Source: Dasyornis broadbenti (Eukaryota; Chordata; Aves; Passeriformes; Dasyornithidae). From it: 64,000 nucleotides of DNA. The first letter of the stretch is position 1. Each line of letters begins with the position of its first letter. Positions 25,463 through 38,680 of this stretch are shown here, in pieces. The position numbers and the translations under genes are program-made. The stretch covers positions 621,612 to 685,611 of the forward strand of contig VZRN01001114.1 of the NCBI GenBank assembly GCA_013397935.1, given 5' to 3'. Below the pieces are notes generated by a model, which saw only the letters and a program-made list of their open reading frames with translations, searched no databases and had not been told where the DNA came from.

Positions 25463-27110
25463 TTAAAATGACCGTGTCACAGGGGACAGTGCTGCGAACC
25501 CCACCCACCATGTGTGCCGTGTCCTGCTGAGGGACCTTGGATGCGGAGGCTCCCAGTCCAGCATCATGGTTGTCTTGAAGGCACATTGTTCCCCCAAGCT
25601 ATTTGCTCCAGGCGTGGGCAAAAGCCTTGTGGCACTACACCGGGAGTCAGGCTTCTCAGGGCTGAGTTCCACATCTGGCTGTGTGATGGGACAAGGGAAG
25701 CAGGACCAGATGTACATGTCATATGAGACAGGGGCAAGGTGAAGATGCCATGACAATATGTCCCCAACACATGACCTGTGTGCAGTACTGTCCTGGGATC
25801 TGATGGGGTGACTACATTCCTGTCACAAGGTCTGTGTGAAGGAGAGAGCACTTGAATGTCCCTTACATTCCAAATCTTTCTTGTCACCATTGTTCAAACC
25901 CAGCCACTCAAAGCAGGAGATGGTTCACGCTCTGCCATTGGCATCATCATGTACTGATCACACTTTGGGACTGGTGGCAGGAGCTCAAAAGGATTATTCA
26001 CAGTCCCTCAAGCTGCCAAAGAGGCTGTCCACTGCAGAGCAGCAGGAGTGGTTTCCTGGCTCACAGGAGGATGCATCTGCCAGGGCAGCAATGTCCTCAG
26101 TTGCAGGACATGTCTGCCAGGACAGCAGCGTCCTCAGCTGCAGGACTTGCCTTGTCATCACCATCCAGTCCTGGGCACCTGCAGTTCAAATTTCTGGGTG
26201 ACAAAAAGCATAACAGGTATATAGCCATGGTCAAAGTACTCATGAGAACACAATTTCACTCCTCAAAACAGGGAAAACTTGTTCATCGGCCAGAGACTGC
26301 TCCGATTATGTGTCTCAGTGAATGGTGCTGCTGCCTCACAGATGTAATTTCCATCTTGAATGGCACAGTCACAGAAACTGTCACCTTTCCCTTGCACTTT
26401 GGAATGGATGCTCTCCCCCTACCAGATAGTTCAGACTTATCCTACCCCATGTAATCTTTGAGTTTCATGGTTTGGCTGCACTTGGTTTGGAGCATTGCAG
26501 CTGTCAATCCTGTGGTATAATTCTGGGCAATAGTGCAGAAGATACACCTACAGATACTCAAGGAGATCAAGTCTGACCAAGTGAGCGTAACCACAGAGGC
26601 TCACAGGCAGAGTCCCTGGAGGTGCAAAGTCTTAGACACAATGTGGAGATTGACCTGAGGGGTGTCCAGCTGCACAGTTTGAAGAGGGTAGAGGTTTTGG
26701 TTGTCCTGTTACAATGGCAGTGGTAGTCAGGAGCACCATGAAGCCAGACTGTGTTGCTCAGTGAGGCCGCATGTACCCAGGCTGGCTGACTGCAGGTGTT
26801 TGAGACCGTGGTGGGAAGGGAAATGTGTCCCATTGGCTAGAGAGAGGTACAGCATGAATGTACAACATTCAATGAAAGCAGCCACTGTCTATGTGGAGCA
26901 TGGCTGACCTGGCCTCTGTTGCCTGTGATTTCCTGAGGCAGCAAGAACATGTGGTCCTGGATCCGGGTAGAATCCAGAGAAGGTGTGAGACAGAGGAACC
27001 ACCTGGTGATTCTGGGCAAGACCAGAAGTCAAGACATATATCAAAGGCCAGGAAAAGGCTTAGATGCAGCCACACTGGGCTTAATTTAACAAGTGAATGA
27101 ATTGCAAGCA
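25463..27110. other. GC-richer segment of unknown origin
   Basis: This 1.6 kb is richer in GC than its flanks and carries overlapping open frames on both strands (the longest is 200 codons, + strand, 25852-26454). None resembles a known protein, and no retroviral, CR1 or exon signature was recognised. It could be an old decayed transposable element or a locally GC-rich intron. A 37-base duplication lies inside. I assign no function. Confidence 0.3.
26077..26150. repeat. 37-base tandem duplication
   Basis: Two adjacent 37-base copies (26077-26113 and 26114-26150) start with CTGCCAGG and share CAGCA/G, GTCCTCAG and TGCAGGAC, with about five or six mismatches. A weaker third resemblance may precede them. 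The unit is not a multiple of three, so the duplication does not suggest a coding repeat. Confidence 0.8.
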
Positions 27111-30100
27111 CTGCCCTGAGCAGCTGATCATCACATTAACCTGCAGCTCCAAGACTAGCTAGGAGAGTGTCCTTTTCCAGCAACAGGTCACAGATTGAGG
27201 AGACATAGTAGAAAGAACATTTTTTTTTTTGTGAGTGATGTATTTTGAATCCAAATCTACATGGGAACTATTTTAATAGTAAATTTATACTAAATTGGGG
27301 AAAATCTTAGAGATACCCTTTTGCTGTTCTTGCAAAGGCATCTTTTGAAAACAGGCCAAAAAGTGGAATAGTATTATGGAATAAAAAAGAATTAAACCAG
27401 CAAATGTCAAAGTCATGGCTGCACTTGCTGCAGTGTCTCATCACTGGGCATCAGCTTGCTGGAACTGTGTCTGCTCCAGTGTTTTGTTAAAACACTGCAT
27501 TGGGAACAGTAATTAAACAGATTCTGACGATGATTTTTAACACATGCCAGCTGGCTCCCAGCCAATGTTGAAGCAGAAGCATTGTGGAAACTCCTGGTCA
27601 ATGATGACTTTGATCTTTGAAGGGCTTTGTAGTGGCGGAAGGAAATGGGAGGATAGGAGGGACAGAGAAGGATGCAAGTACTAGGGAGAAAAAAGACTAA
27701 TATACATTGGAGTGGGAATTATCACCTTGACAAAGGCAGTGGGTGCTTTCTTCCTTCCTCTCCTTCTTTATGTGTGGTGGTAGGCACAGTCATAAACTTT
27801 ATCATAAAGACTCATGTTTGTTAATGGCAACCCATATGAGCAACAGAAGTCTCTTGAATATTCCCACATGTGTGTGTCATTGGGATTGCTCTGTGAGTGC
27901 CTTCCTCTGCACGCTGGCTTGCAGTGGCAGGCCCTGCTAGCACATTAATTTGCAGTGGACACTGCATAGTGTTGGAATCCTTCAGGACAGAGTCCAGGAC
28001 AAAGGTGAAGAAGAGCTCTTCTGCAGCCAAGAAAATCATAAACACACACACTGTTCAAACTATCTGCTTAGACATTGCCTGAAATGCTACAACAAGTCTT
28101 TGGGCGCAAGGAAGATCATTGTTTCTGTCCCACAAGCTTCACTTTTTAGATGTTTCATGAATGAGGAACAAGGATAATGGACAGCCACGTCTGCAACAAA
28201 CAAGAACAGAGAGATATTTCTACAGTTCTGACCAGTTAGCTGAAATTCAGTATGACTTTCCCATGTCAACAGCAATAGGCACTTAAAAAGAGAATCATGT
28301 TGCCCTTTATAAGACCTAGAGACTTAAAGAGGTAGAGGATGTTGATGATTTTCAGGTGTAATGTCATCTGTGACTTGGTCAGCAATGAGCCTATGTTCCC
28401 AACCTGTGCTGGTGGGCTCTGAATATTGGTGTGGCCTCTCTAAAGTAAACCTCACTCTGAGATCACAGATGCTTTTACTCTATTGCTCTTAGGAAATTCT
28501 TTACAGAAGTAGGATTTGCTTGACAGTACAAGATGCAATGCTTCTGTAGCACCCCAGGAAAGCTGGAAAAACCTGCAAATATCTTCACATTGAAAAAAAA
28601 AATCTATTTGCCTTCCAAATTCTTCACTAATGTTAGATGGTGACACTTATGATTTTTCTCTTTTTTTTTTCTAGTTTTCTGTAGTGAACAACATTTTAAA
28701 TTCATTAAATTCCAACTCTGGAAGGATACATTTAGCAACCGCAGGATTTTGGTGCAACTCCTAAGAATTTCAAAGAATAAAGTCCTTAAGGAGTTCTCCT
28801 GTACTTTTGCACACACAAAAGATGCTGTCAGTGAGAATAACCTTTATTTTAGTTCAAGGGCTCCAGCAGATAACTGAGTTAAGTAACTAACCTTGCATCA
28901 GCTGAGCTCCTAAAGACGTCAATAATCATTTATGTGCACTCCTCACCTGCTCTAATTGCAAGGTGAGGCAACTCAGCATGAACTCTGGTGGGAGCATTTT
29001 AAGCTAAAACATTTCCTCCAGAATTCAATGACAGTAGTTCAGTTTTGTATCTGAGTTATAAGAAAACAATAAGCTGAAAAAGATAATCCTGTTTACAGGA
29101 TAGTGTCTGGCCCCAATGCGAGAAGACCTTGAACTGGAGTGAAAGTACAAGCAATCTGAGAATCATTCTTGCATTTTATATCAACCAGGTCCTCTGTGTG
29201 CACTTATTTAATTGATTTACAACTTACTAATAGCAAAGGAATTTATGTAAGTCAGTTATAAAACAACTTAAATGTGCAAGATTTATCTCATTCTCTGAAT
29301 TAAAAACCTATTAATTCATGTATTTTTGTGTTTATACAAGACATATTGCAAACTTCTTCATGTAGTATATCTTGAGCTCTGACTGCGAAAACAACTATGG
29401 AATTGAATGCCCCAGCAAGATGCAGAAGTACAAATGCCATGCCCAGAAAAAACATCCTGGCAATTACATCTACCATGGACTCTAAGGTAAGATATTTTCC
29501 TGTGAGATTCTCCAATGTGCCTCACGTAACTTGATCATTCTTGCTTTCTGAATTTGTTTGTATGCTGAGGCAGGCTTGCAGAGATGTGAAAAAGAAGGAC
29601 AGCAGGAATTCAGAAGTGCTTCCTCAACATAATGAGCATGTACCCACTTGGTCTTCCTGTTGGCTTGCAGGAAAGAGACTTGTAATCATAGCAGAGCTAA
29701 CTAAATCATAACAGAGGCTAAAATGCACAGCCTCTTGGTCATTATTTCAGTGCTGTGACAAAACCCTTGTTTAAAAATCTGGGAATAAAGAACAGCTCTA
29801 GCTGCTGCAGTACTAAGGGCTGAAGCAGGCCAGCAACCACTGCTGGAGAAGCAGCCTCTTCCTACAGGGCTCCCAGCTCCTCCCACTCCCAGGTCAGCAG
29901 CTGTGGGTGCTGCCATGCCCCGACACAGAACAAAACCCCAGAATTTTGCCCACCCTGTGAGGAGTTAGGCCTCTAGCGCAACCAAAGGAGTAATTCTTTC
30001 CAGGGAGTGCATGGGAGCCTCTGTCTCAGGACACTGCTCCCAGCACTGGGAGGAGCTGCTGGAGCTTCAGGGCTGTATTGCAGCTGGAGTATGGGCCACC

Positions 30101-33100
30101 TGCATTTTAAATTGTATTTTTCCCAGGTATGTAGACATTTATCCATCCGTGGCTGATGGACCTTTCTACAGCAAGGTGTGGTTTTGGCTACATGAAGATA
30201 GTAAGGCAGAAAATCCTGGTTGGGAGCAAGGCCTTGTTTACTGCAAGCACAAAAGGGAAACAAGGCCAAGATAATCATCTTCTGTAGCCACTGCCGGTGA
30301 AGCCACTCACACCCCAGCCAGCTCTGGGGGTGCATGGAGGGAGGGGCTCATACCTGAGCAGAAGGACAGGCACAGTTGTGCTGTCCACAGCCAACTGAGG
30401 CCAAATATCCCTGTGGAAAGGTGTCCATAGCACAGGCAGGGGAGTGACAGCCACACGTGGCTTAAAATAGTCTCGTTGCAAGACCTCAGCACCAGGCTGG
30501 GAGCTCTGACCTCAGGCCTCTGCTCTGCCAGGAGAACCTACAATGAGGCTGAGCCTTCAGGTAGCTCAGCTGCAGGTGGAGGGAGAAGGAGTGGGGACAC
30601 CTCCACTGCACAAGAAGAAATAGGGACAGCTCACTGAAGGCTGAAAGGCTGTCATGTAGCAGGAGCAATGTGTCTACTGCTTTGTGTTTTGTTGGAAGTC
30701 ACAATATGAATGGCTAGGAACTCACCTCTTCTTTCCCAGTAGAGAGCTAGACAAAGCCCAGTAAGAGTAGCATTTCTTGATGAGCCTTCCTTCTTGTAGT
30801 TAAGTATTATTTTCCAAAATAACTTGATGAAACTAGAGTCACCGTTTTCTTTGGAAAACCAGGTTGCTTCTACCCTCATTCTTCTGGAGTGGTGATCCAT
30901 GCATGTGAAAGGTGAAAGGGAGTTCCTAGGAGATCTTTAGTCACAGTTTAAATAGACCTTGCTTTTTCAGTGGAGTGTGATGGCTCACAGAAAGTTACTC
31001 CTCCCTAAATGAGCCCCTGGGGATCCAGTTGTGTACTTTTTCAAGATCTGTGATGCACATATGTATCTATATGGCATCCTCCCAAATCCTTTCAAAGATA
31101 AAATGTGAGATGAACATCTGGTTTGCACTATTACAATCCTTATTAAACACTAATTTCTTCTTCAGAAAAGCACCATCTGCCACAGCTCAAGCCGTTGTTT
31201 TCTAACATGGATTTTTCTTCAGAGGTACACAATGAAATAAATCTTCACCAGTTATAATCCCCAGAACTTTCCTGAAATGAAAAAGCACAGTGACAGTAGA
31301 AGACTGCAAGAGTTGATTTGTTTTGAAAATCCTACATTATTATTTAACTTGGTAAGAAACCATATTATCAAAGATACTAGCTCCACTTCACATTATGAAG
31401 AGTTCATTTAAATGTTTTGATAAATCTCTTGCTGAAGGATTTAGTACTTTTTTAGCAGCTTAGAGCACTGCATCTTCAAGCCTTAATAGTCAAGGTGCAG
31501 ATTTAGCTAAATTTCTCGTTTCTCACAAATTTCTGGAAAAGAGAGACAGCTTGTTATAGCTATTAGAAAGTTAATTTTCATGCCAGTTCAGTCTGTCTTT
31601 ATGACCCCTGTTCTTCAGTCCAGTAGTACCAAAAAAACAGGAGAGGAAGACACCTCTGAGCCATCCATTATGTGCTGCCTCATTCAGAGGCAACAGGATT
31701 CCCCACATTTCCTGTGTTTCTGAGTCCCTCATGTCTTTTACATGACATTTGAAGATTCACCTCTGCTGAGAAGCTTGAGTGTCTAAAAGGATTATAGTCT
31801 CCTGGGCTCTTAGGCCGTTATTCTTGCCTGTTACTAAAGCAAATCTAAATAAATGCTATTAAGAGGCTAAATTCAATTTGCTGTCTCTTGGTGTTCTGGT
31901 ATCACACCAATGAGAAGCTACATGGATATCAGTCTGTGCCCAGGGAGCACCGTATAATCAACACCCTCAAAGGGCTTCATAAAGTGCTAAATCCACAGTG
32001 GCATGGTGCTGGGCAGAGATGGTTCATAACTCCAACATCTGCAGTCAGTCCTGCCTGGAGAAGATAAAGCTGAATGAGCGTATTTAGCTTGATTTCAACC
32101 CCACTCAGGTACTGAGAGCTGAAGAGATTTGCACAGAAAGAGCTACTGCCAGAATCATTGTTAGGTTTAGGTAGGAAAGGAGGAAGACCAGGGTGGATTC
32201 AGTCCCTCCACCTGTAGATGGCTGAGGATCTGACTTGACAAGGCCAGGCAAACCCCTGCAGGGAGTCCTTCTCCAAACATGATACTATGGGTCCTTTCTC
32301 TTTAAAGAGACTCCCAAACCTGCTGAATGGCTGGTATTAATGGCAGGAGAGAGTATGGCTGAACTCCACAAATGCCTCACCATGATGTTTTTCTTCACAT
32401 CAACATTCAAGAGCAGCTTCCTGCACCCTCAGCTGTCTGTGATGGCAACATGCAGCTACTCATGTGCTGGCAAATTCTTGCTGCATTTTGATGCCTCTGC
32501 AATTTCTGGATGTTGTGTGGCCCATGGTGCAGCACAATACGAGCACAGCTGTGGAGACTGGACCTCCTGCTCTTTTCTGCAGCCTGCTCTGCTGAGCTGC
32601 CTGCCCTGCCTATACACCTCTCCCAGGAATGTATTGGAGTTTATGGTCACAGCAGCAACAAAAAGGAATGAAGAAAAGTCAACTCTTTGTTCTACAGTTT
32701 CGTGGTGAAACTGTTGAAGTTCTACATCCTGTTGCAGTTCTATATACTACAAAAGCCACATTTTTCTAGTCTGGACCTTCTCTTTGAAGATTATTGGAAA
32801 GCTGTACCAAGTAGTGACAATGCAATAGATGAGGGGTGGGACTTTTTAATGTAAATCTGAAATGGATCCCAAGTATGCTGCTGATAGAAGTGTTTCAAGA
32901 CATACCCTTGGGAGGTATAAACAGTGTAGGGATTTTCCTCAGAGTTACAACCTATTGGGTGGAGGTTCACATCTGCATCAGCTTGACAATAAATGTTACA
33001 ACAGTCTGTGATTAACAGGTAGAAACAGAGATTATAAAGAGTGGGCAGGCATCATTTGGGGCCAGAAATGCCTGCCCACACCTTGGTGAACAAGAGGAAG

Positions 33101-34169
33101 GCACGAGTGTTGGCATGCTGATCTAAGGGAAACTGTATGTTTTCCTGCAGAGATTCCCAAAATCTGTACACTTGAGGGAATGGTTCACCCATGAAAATTG
33201 ACACCAGCAAGAAGGGTTCAAGGGCAACCCAGGCATGGCCACAGCTATCTCAGGGGAAAATTACCTTTCCTTAGTGGTTTCTGGATTTCTTAATCCAGCT
33301 CAGATAGTCCTCACTTGCCCTCTGATACCAGAAGTAGTCCCTGAGGTAAGGTTCAAGAGAAAAGGTGGACCAGCTGTCTCCAGTTGGACACTCCTCTGCT
33401 CATGGTGCTGCCCCCTCAGACACCGTACTGGTGCAGAGCAATTTCAGAAGCTCTGCAATTATCTCAGCAGGCATTGGGGCCAAAATCACAGTCGGTACGG
33501 TGCATTGGCGTCTTCTCCAGCTGTGCCTATTGCATACAAATCTTCCTGTTATTCCGCCACCGACACATCTTTGCCAAACAGCCAGGGGTCTCAGTATAGC
33601 TGCTATGAAAACCGAAACATAGACAAGTAGGAAAATTTGCTTCAGAATCACAGCAAATCCTGTTCTTGAGCATGGCACTGGCAGAGCTGCCCAGGGCTGG
33701 CAGACTGCTGCTCTGACCATCACTCAGCTGGGTTCTTTGGAGGAAGGGAGGTCAGAGGTGGAGGTCACCTCTGTCTCACCCTCCAGGTCAGGGTTCAATC
33801 CTGTGGCATTCCTTAAAATCAGAAGAGTGAATGTGTGACTTCAACAATGTCACCAAAATTCCTTTTGACCATTAAACAAAATGAAAGAGCTGTCCAGAGC
33901 CACTGGAGCTGCTGTGCCTGGGAATTACCTACACAACATGGTTGCATGGTTGCTACCAGCGGATGGATTTCTACTGCAGTTTTATATACCCCATGTGTGA
34001 AAAATCCAATAGAAAACCAAATTCCTCAGGACTTATTTTATAGCAATTTTAATTTTAAATGGCTCTCGCACACAGGCACACTTTGAATGAGAATCATATG
34101 TCCAGAACCAGTACCTATTGTCAAACACATGCACAGGATGATGAGACCCAAAGCAACAAACTCTAAATG

Positions 34170-34720
34170 TGTGACCTGAGTCGGTTGTGTGAGCCACTTC
34201 CATGCACTAAGTCGAGAGATTACGGGAATTTACTGCACTGAATAATTCCAGTAGGGTACGAGGAGTTTCATGCCATTGCCTGAGGGAGGTTTGATTACTC
34301 TGTACTGCATGTTGCAATCCTCAATCAAAACGTTTCATGATGTTCAGTTCACCGAATGGGAACATCTGGCAATTTACAGAATGTCTTGTAGCATTTAATG
34401 CCCGAGTATCTCTTTCCTACAACCTATTTTCATTTTACTGAACAGAGACCCAATTTCCTGAATTTTTAAACAGTCTTGCTAACATAATCAAATTACCATG
34501 ATTCCTCGGCAACAATTTCAAAAAGTCGTAAAAGTGCTGTTCTGGCTTTGCAGTGAATCCCTATTACATGTAGAAGATTTTGTAAACACTTTAAATAAAA
34601 TGCTTTTAATTTAATCAGACGAGTAAACAGTGTTTGGTTTTGACTAGTCAATGTATTTGAGCCACAAGCATTTTTTCAAGTGAATGGCTGTGGGGGTTTG
34701 TAATGCAACACAAAGCAAAC
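34170..34720. promoter_or_regulatory. Candidate conserved non-coding stretch
   Basis: Retained isolated CpGs (for example near 34182, 34213, 34258, 34403 and 34619) and unusual AT-rich, non-repetitive text with forkhead-type words (GTAAACA near 34582 and 34624) set this stretch apart from its flanks. Enhancer identity is inference from texture alone; no gene or repeat is visible. Confidence 0.2.
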
Positions 34721-35513
34721 ACTGAGAATATAAAATCACACTTGTTCAAACAGGATTAGAGAGTTTATTCTAGCAGAGTTTCCAAGGATTTCAAAGAGAA
34801 AATAGCAATTTTTTTTTTTTGCTTAGAGAGGTGGAAAATATGTGATGCCTGGTCAGTGATTCTACTTGGTAGAATCCTGGCAATACCATGCAGCAGTTCT
34901 TGCTGGGTAGCAGGGCAGGGATGCCATTCATTTTTTACAGTCACCCAGCCCTTTGCATCTCTCTCCAGTTCTGCCTTTGCTCAGCAATCACTTTCATTGT
35001 ATTTCGTTAACCTGAACTGGAAGCCAGCAAAGAACTAAAAGCCTATTTCTGGCATGCATATAGCAGCTGCTGAAAATAGGAACTACTCTGTGGGTCTTCA
35101 TGTATGCTTTTTATAGGCCATGTGTAAGACATGGTGGAAGGGAAAGAAAGGGAGCAGTTTCCTTGGCCTGGAGTGTGGGTACAGTGCTTCAGCCCTTGCT
35201 TGGCCAATAGCTCTTGCTCTCATGCCCACACCACTGTACCTCTTCCTGCATCCCTCCTTTCTTGCCATCCCTCCCTGTGCCTCCTGCAAAGGTCTCCAGG
35301 TACGTTTTGCCAGCATTTCCCAGCAAAACATCCTACACAGCACTGGAAACATCCAAAATCATGAAGTGAGCATCATCCTTCCTCCACTTTCAACTGTGTG
35401 GGACGGCATGGTGTCTGGCCATTCCCTCTCCCACAGCCGTGCTCCCCAAGGCAGCGGCACATCAGGGTGATAGCAGAGCTTCATAGGAAATGTCTGCAGA
35501 AACCTCACCCAGT

Positions 35514-36137
35514 TCAAAATATTAGGCAATGCAGAGAGGTCGCTGCAGACTTCTCTAGAAGTATTTCTGTGATAATAAAGTAGATGTTGTGGGAGTAGAT
35601 GAATCCTTTGTCCTGGATGGTGGTTAGCAGGTCAGTTTGTGAGCCCCCACCCATTTCTTCAAAGGCATTTGTTATTTGTAAGCAGACACTGAATTGCTTG
35701 AACATGATTTGTAGAGTATGCACAAACTTTTTTTTGTTTGTTTCAACCCCTTGCTGTTCAGGACTTGTTTTGTGCAATTGGCAATTTAAGTGACACAGTG
35801 TCATTTCTGATCTTGGATTAGATGGCTGAAGTATTTTAAAGAGAAGAGGCGAGAGCAGCAGACAGAAAACAATGCTGTTCTGCTGCGAAGACACATTTCT
35901 TCTACAGCTCATCATCAACTTCCATGGAATTTCTGTAGGCATCAACAGTGGTCCAAATACTGACCAAATGTTAGTAAGACTTTTCCACTGTACCCAGGGT
36001 ATTAAAAAATACATTAAAAATGTAGATTTACTAACTGGCCTCGTGTCTGCATACACATCCCCATTTGTATAAGGGCATGTGTGGATGCAAAAACAGAAAA
36101 AGAAAATACTAACCTTGTGCAAATACCATATGCACAA
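35514..36137 (-). other. Unexplained 207-codon open frame, probably not a gene
   Basis: This is the longest gap-free open frame in the window, in AT-leaning DNA where stops are frequent. I recognise no domain. The C-terminal third (around GGGSQTDLLTTIQDKGF) looks more protein-like than the rest, but no consensus splice acceptor with a pyrimidine tract or donor brackets it, and the translation is rich in Cys, Phe and Leu as expected of random DNA. Roughly one frame of this length in 64 kb is only mildly unexpected. Kept as a curiosity; a protein search or RNA reads would settle it. Confidence 0.15.
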
Positions 36138-38329
36138 ACAGTTTCTAGTCTTCTACTGTAAAAACATACCATTTTGCAACCCCTCTGGAAAGTTTGAAGA
36201 AATGTTTAGTGTCACCCATTTTTGTACAGAACCTCTAAATGCTGTCTTGATTTAGTACTCTGTTAGCAGCCCAAAATCCTTGTCAAAAAAGGTTAGAGTG
36301 CTGAATTTTTATTGTCAATTTCCTTAAAGCTGATATTCAGAATCTATTAATATTTAGCCATTGCAGTGGTACCTAATTATTTCTGCTTTCATTCAGGACA
36401 CTGGAGTGCTCTAGAGAGCCTGGGTAATATGAGTGAAAATTTATGAGTTATTGCCATAAACAGAAGCTTTGATATTGGATAAATCTAGCTATTCCACATG
36501 GGTATTTCCTAAAAATGGTGGTAGTCATCCCAGGCATTTTGTGCCCGGGCAGCAATGCACTGTGCTATGTCCCCATCACTGCTCCAAAACTCTTCATGCT
36601 GAGCATTGAGCAGCTCCAGTGCCCAGCAGGATTTCAAGGCTGTGGAAAAACAAAGCTTGGCAGTGCATCCTCGCTACAAGTCCTTCCCACATCAGCAGGT
36701 TCCAGGGCTAACAAAAAGTGGTTTGGGTGTGTTTTTTGAGAGCTCCTTTTCTACCTTGTTGATGATCTAATGCTCTCTTCCATTTGACCAAACTTGGAAG
36801 GATGTGCTTAAAATAGGGAGAGTGAATGCCTCCACTGGAATATTTAGATTCTGAAGAGTTATCAAATATATGTCACATGGGTGGGAGAATTTCACCATAC
36901 AGCTTACAAGATGATATTGCAGAAGGACTATTTATAAGGGTAATATTAGGCAATAGTCATCTTTTTAGCAACATTTTAAGCAATTTAGCATCTGGAACTA
37001 AGGAGAGAGAATCACTCCCACGTGATTCACACTGTAGGATCTGCTTTGTAGGCCAGAGTTTGGGATGCTCTCTGCTACCAATAGTTATTTCTGCATCAGG
37101 CTCCAGTGTGATACCATGAATCATTCAGCACCAGTGTTCAGTGCTTTCTCAACAGCCTGTATCCATGTCAGATCTTTCTTAGAACCCAACCACAACAGCA
37201 AAGCTTGCACAATGGGATCTTCAGACATGAGACTGTCTCAACCTAGAAAATAACCTTGTTCACAGATCTAACGGTGAGGAATTCCTTAACTTTTCTCTCA
37301 GCTGTCTGCATGGCATTCCTTTGACACTGGGGGGACATGAGAAAGGCTATGGCCATAAAGAATGGTAATGGAGTCAGTTAAATGGTAACAGTTCTCCTGC
37401 TGGAAGACCTCTTGCAGTTTTTCAAATGCTCTTTCTTGGTTATTTTTATTTAGGTTAGTGCAATTTAAATTAACAAAAGATTTACTGAGTATTTTGGAAA
37501 CAAATTTCAAAACTTTATAACCAGCTAATATAGTTGGCTGTTTACAAAATACTGAAGCAATGAGATTCTCATTGCATTTGTTGAGAAAGGGAGGGCTAGA
37601 GTATTTATAGAATTTATTTTTCCCTGACTAAAACCATGCTTACAGCACATTACACCCCTTGCATCCAGGTATTGATCTTTTTTTGGTTGTTTTTCCTAGA
37701 TGAAAGCCCTGGTGGGGTAGGATTGTACCATATCAAGATCACAAAAAATAAATGAAACCCTCCTTTGCCACAGCTGGATGCTACAGCATCCATGGTGCCC
37801 ACTGTGGGGGTCTCCAGTCAAGACCAGCAATTCATTAACACAACAAATCACTTGTGGACACTGGCAGCTATTTAGGCACAGTATGGAGAGCTTTCAGTTC
37901 CTGCCTTTTATCATTTTATCTCATCACCTTGTCACGGAGGCAGCATTTTATTGGTAAGCTTCGGAAGCCGGTAAATAACACTGTGTAGAAAAGTGGTGTG
38001 AATTAAGTGCTGATAATTGTGAGTGGGCTGAGATTTCAGATACCTCTGCAGATGGTAGAAGGAGATGGGCACTGAGATATATGCTTTTTTTTTTGTTTTT
38101 TTAAATTTTGTTTTGTTTAAGGCTGGGGGTTTTTTTGTTTCAACTGCTGCAGGTTGTGCAGTTAATTTGCAATTAAAATACCAAAGACCAAGTGGCCCCA
38201 GGAACACAGTCATTTCCGATTGTGGCAGTGAAAGACAAGAATGTTGAAATTTCAGTAAATGTTATTCACAGCCTCTTACTTATCAAAAGAACCATGCTAT
38301 TTAGAGGTAACTAATGGATAAAATATGAA

Positions 38330-38680
38330 CAAAGATTAAACTACAAAGGCTAAAAAGGATTATTTAGAGCATTGCCATTATGCAAAGTCCTGACATTAAT
38401 ATTTAGACACTCATGAACACTTATATAACTGCAGCTTATTTTTAATGGCTTTCTATCTTGCTTTGACAACAGGCTGACAAAATGTAATTTAGGGCTATAA
38501 GCTGTGAGCCCCACATGGAGAAGAAAAGCCTGTAATTCACATCATGCCCAGGCTTTTAAGACTTAAGAGACGATGGCAATTGTATGGCAGAGTGCAGCTT
38601 GCAGGGCAATATCCATTTACATGCCATTCGAGCCCCTCAGGCTACACGAAGCGCTGCAGAGTGCATCATTAAAAAAATAG
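38330..38680. promoter_or_regulatory. Candidate regulatory element with SOX/OCT-like pair
   Basis: CATTGCC (38370-38376) is followed after three bases by ATGCAAAG (38380-38387). This resembles a SOX site next to an octamer, in the spaced arrangement known from the mammalian FGF4 enhancer. AT-rich homeodomain words and retained CpGs (near 38629, 38648 and 38652) follow. Both motifs are one or more bases off consensus. Function is inference. Confidence 0.25.

Noticed and set aside
25852..26454. 200-codon + strand frame
   Set aside because: Crosses a 37-base duplication that shifts the repeat phase, and shows no family resemblance; treated as chance in a GC-richer block.
29300..29515. Hydrophobic 71-codon - strand frame that looks like a membrane segment
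   Set aside because: Hydrophobic runs are common in random AT-rich DNA; no splice borders or family match.
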